Origin: Bacteroidales bacterium UBA4417 | GTDB taxonomy: Bacteria > Bacteroidota > Bacteroidia > Bacteroidales > UBA4417 | Assembly (NCBI GenBank): GCA_002389705.1 | Contig: DGQJ01000019.1 | Coordinates: 2,093-8,581 of the forward strand | DNA length: 6,489 nucleotides | Direction of reading: 5' to 3' | In this document: in pieces, positions 5,563-6,489 of the stretch | Position numbering within the stretch: the stretch's first letter is position 1 | How the letters are laid out: each line of letters starts with the position of its first letter | Position numbers and translations under genes: made by a program | The notes under the pieces: generated by a model | What the model was told of the DNA's origin: nothing | What the model saw: only the letters and a program-made list of their open reading frames with translations | Databases searched by the model: none

Positions 5563-6075
5563 ATGAAAAAAATCCTGTTTCTTACCTTATTATTAATGCC
5601 GGCACTGGCATTTACGCAAAAGCTGAACCAGAAAACCACCGACGAAAAGAAAGGAAATGAAATGCTGATCGGCTATTGTAACCGCGATGGTTTTGCTAAA
5701 GTAAACAGCAATTTCGACTCGGCCTACAGGGCGGAATACGCTTTTTATAAACCCGACGATGCAACCATGAAACTGTTGGATGAGAAGTTGAAAGGGATTA
5801 AAGTTACCATCGTAATGGCTACCTGGTGCAGCGACAGTAAAGAATGGGTTCCGCGTTTTTACAAGATTATGGACCAGCTTAATTTTAATTACAATAATCT
5901 TACGCTGATTTGCGTCGACAGATCGAAGAAAGCACCCGGTACCGAGGTTGATGCCTTAAAAGTGGAACTGGTTCCTACTTTTATATTTTACCGCAAAAAC
6001 CAGGAACTCGGCCGTATTATTGAAGTACCGGCTGATATGCTGGAAAAAGAAATGCTTAAAATTGTTTCGAAGTAA
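5563..6075 (+). CDS. Exported thioredoxin-like protein with single active-site cysteine
   Basis: 170 residues from the ATG at 5563. I prefer this to an in-frame TTG at 5518 because it puts a clean signal peptide at the N-terminus (MKKILFLTLLLMPALA, cleavage near A16). The mature protein has LIGYCNRDGF (35-44), then a thioredoxin-fold core with strand VTIVMATWC (81-89), the active-site position C89-S-D-S92, ICVDRS (116-121) and the cis-proline loop VPTF (137-140). The usual CxxC is CSDS, so only one catalytic cysteine remains. Other cysteines are C39 and C117. This rules out ordinary dithiol oxidoreductase chemistry, but a monothiol, peroxidase-like or binding role in the periplasm is possible. 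It starts 75 bases after the response regulator with no obvious promoter or terminator between, so co-transcription with the two-component genes is possible. Confidence 0.85.
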   Translation: MKKILFLTLLLMPALAFTQKLNQKTTDEKKGNEMLIGYCNRDGFAKVNSNFDSAYRAEYAFYKPDDATMKLLDEKLKGIKVTIVMATWCSDSKEWVPRFYKIMDQLNFNYNNLTLICVDRSKKAPGTEVDALKVELVPTFIFYRKNQELGRIIEVPADMLEKEMLKIVSK

Positions 6076-6122
6076 AAAGACTACACCCTCACCGCTATTA
6101 AAATTTATCCATCAATAAAAGG

Positions 6123-6162
6123 TTTCCGGCGTACTCATGTCATTATAACTCAACACCGGAAA
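6123..6162. repeat. Inverted repeat TTTCCGG/CCGGAAA upstream of panC
   Basis: Perfect 7-base arms (6123-6129 and 6156-6162) are separated by 26 bases, between the thioredoxin-like stop and the panC start. The loop is long and no U-run follows, so a terminator is doubtful. It may be a regulator site or chance. I found no exact TAnnTTTG element in this 104-base gap. Confidence 0.25.
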
Positions 6163-6179
6163 TCAGCAAATAAAATTAA

Positions 6180-6489
6180 ATGATCACACTTACCTATACC
6201 ATTTCCGAAACACAGTCAGCTATTCAACAACAGATTTCCGAAGGAAAAACCATCGGCTTTGTACCCACGATGGGTGCTTTGCACGAGGGCCATCTGCAAC
6301 TGATCAGGCGTGCCGCGAGTGAAAACGATTTTGTAGCCGTCAGCATTTTTGTTAATCCCATTCAGTTCAACAACCCTGAAGACCTGGCCAAGTATCCCCG
6401 CACGCTCGAAACCGACATGCAGAAACTTGCCGAAACAGGTTGTAATCTTGTTTTTGCGCCATCGGCCGAAGAAATGTACCCCGAGCCCG
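6180..6489 (+). CDS. panC: Pantothenate synthetase, N-terminal part (cut by window edge)
   Basis: I translated this by hand from the ATG at 6180: 103 codons are open to the edge, and the full enzyme is about 280 residues. It joins pantoate to beta-alanine using ATP, the last step of pantothenate (vitamin B5) synthesis in the cytoplasm. Diagnostic motifs are [14 protein letters not shown] (26-39), which contains the ATP-binding HxGH-type motif H35-E-G-H38, [10 protein letters not shown] (54-63) for pantoate binding, and KYPRT (71-75) before the D79 region. The start is secure because [12 protein letters not shown] aligns with the normal family N-terminus. The gene is probably unrelated in function to the upstream genes on the same strand. 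Confidence 0.97.
   Translation, partial: MITLTYTISETQSAIQQQISEGKTIGFVPTMGALHEGHLQLIRRAASENDFVAVSIFVNPIQFNNPEDLAKYPRTLETDMQKLAETGCNLVFAPSAEEMYPEP

Overview
The window looks like a chromosomal segment of a Bacteroidota (Bacteroidetes) bacterium. Four things point there: a protein ending in a type IX secretion (T9SS) C-terminal sorting domain; a TonB-dependent receptor with the carboxypeptidase-regulatory-like N-terminal domain typical of the phylum; TAnnTTTG promoter elements in place of TATAAT, with no Shine-Dalgarno sequences before the genes; and overall gene style. I cannot name the genus. I see no tRNA, rRNA, CRISPR array, IS element, phage gene or plasmid gene.

Left part, minus strand (1-2778). 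Read in the direction of transcription there is a small unrecognised membrane-anchored protein (2778-2407), then a HmuY-like secreted protein with a T9SS tail (2183-867), then the first 197 codons of a TonB-dependent receptor (593 to the window edge). The last two resemble the hmuY-hmuR arrangement for heme capture. The 273-base gap between them holds two stem-loops. Both fold better on the minus-strand transcript, and the larger is a 27-pair arm structure whose imperfections are almost all G-U wobbles on that strand only.

Middle (2779-3863). A gene-free AT-rich stretch carries a perfect TTGATnnnnATCAA palindrome close to a TAnnTTTG element. Next comes a flavodoxin gene on the minus strand with a textbook intrinsic terminator. 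Flavodoxin is divergent from a two-component system; the 114-base gap holds one TAnnTTTG element for each direction, and the rightward promoter also has a well-spaced -33 TTTG.

Right part, plus strand (3864-6489). A NarL/DegS-type sensor kinase overlaps its NarL/LuxR-type response regulator by 32 bases. An exported thioredoxin-like protein with a single active-site cysteine follows, then the 5' part of panC (pantothenate synthetase), cut by the window edge.

Taken together, heme/TonB uptake, flavodoxin (the usual iron-free ferredoxin substitute) and Fur-like sequences upstream of both suggest an iron-limitation theme in the left half. This is inference: the Fur-like matches are only 13 of 19 in AT-rich DNA. 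I found no convincing wholly new multi-gene system. The most original signals are the strand-specific hairpins in the heme-locus intergenic region and the FNR-box-like palindrome upstream of an orphan membrane protein.
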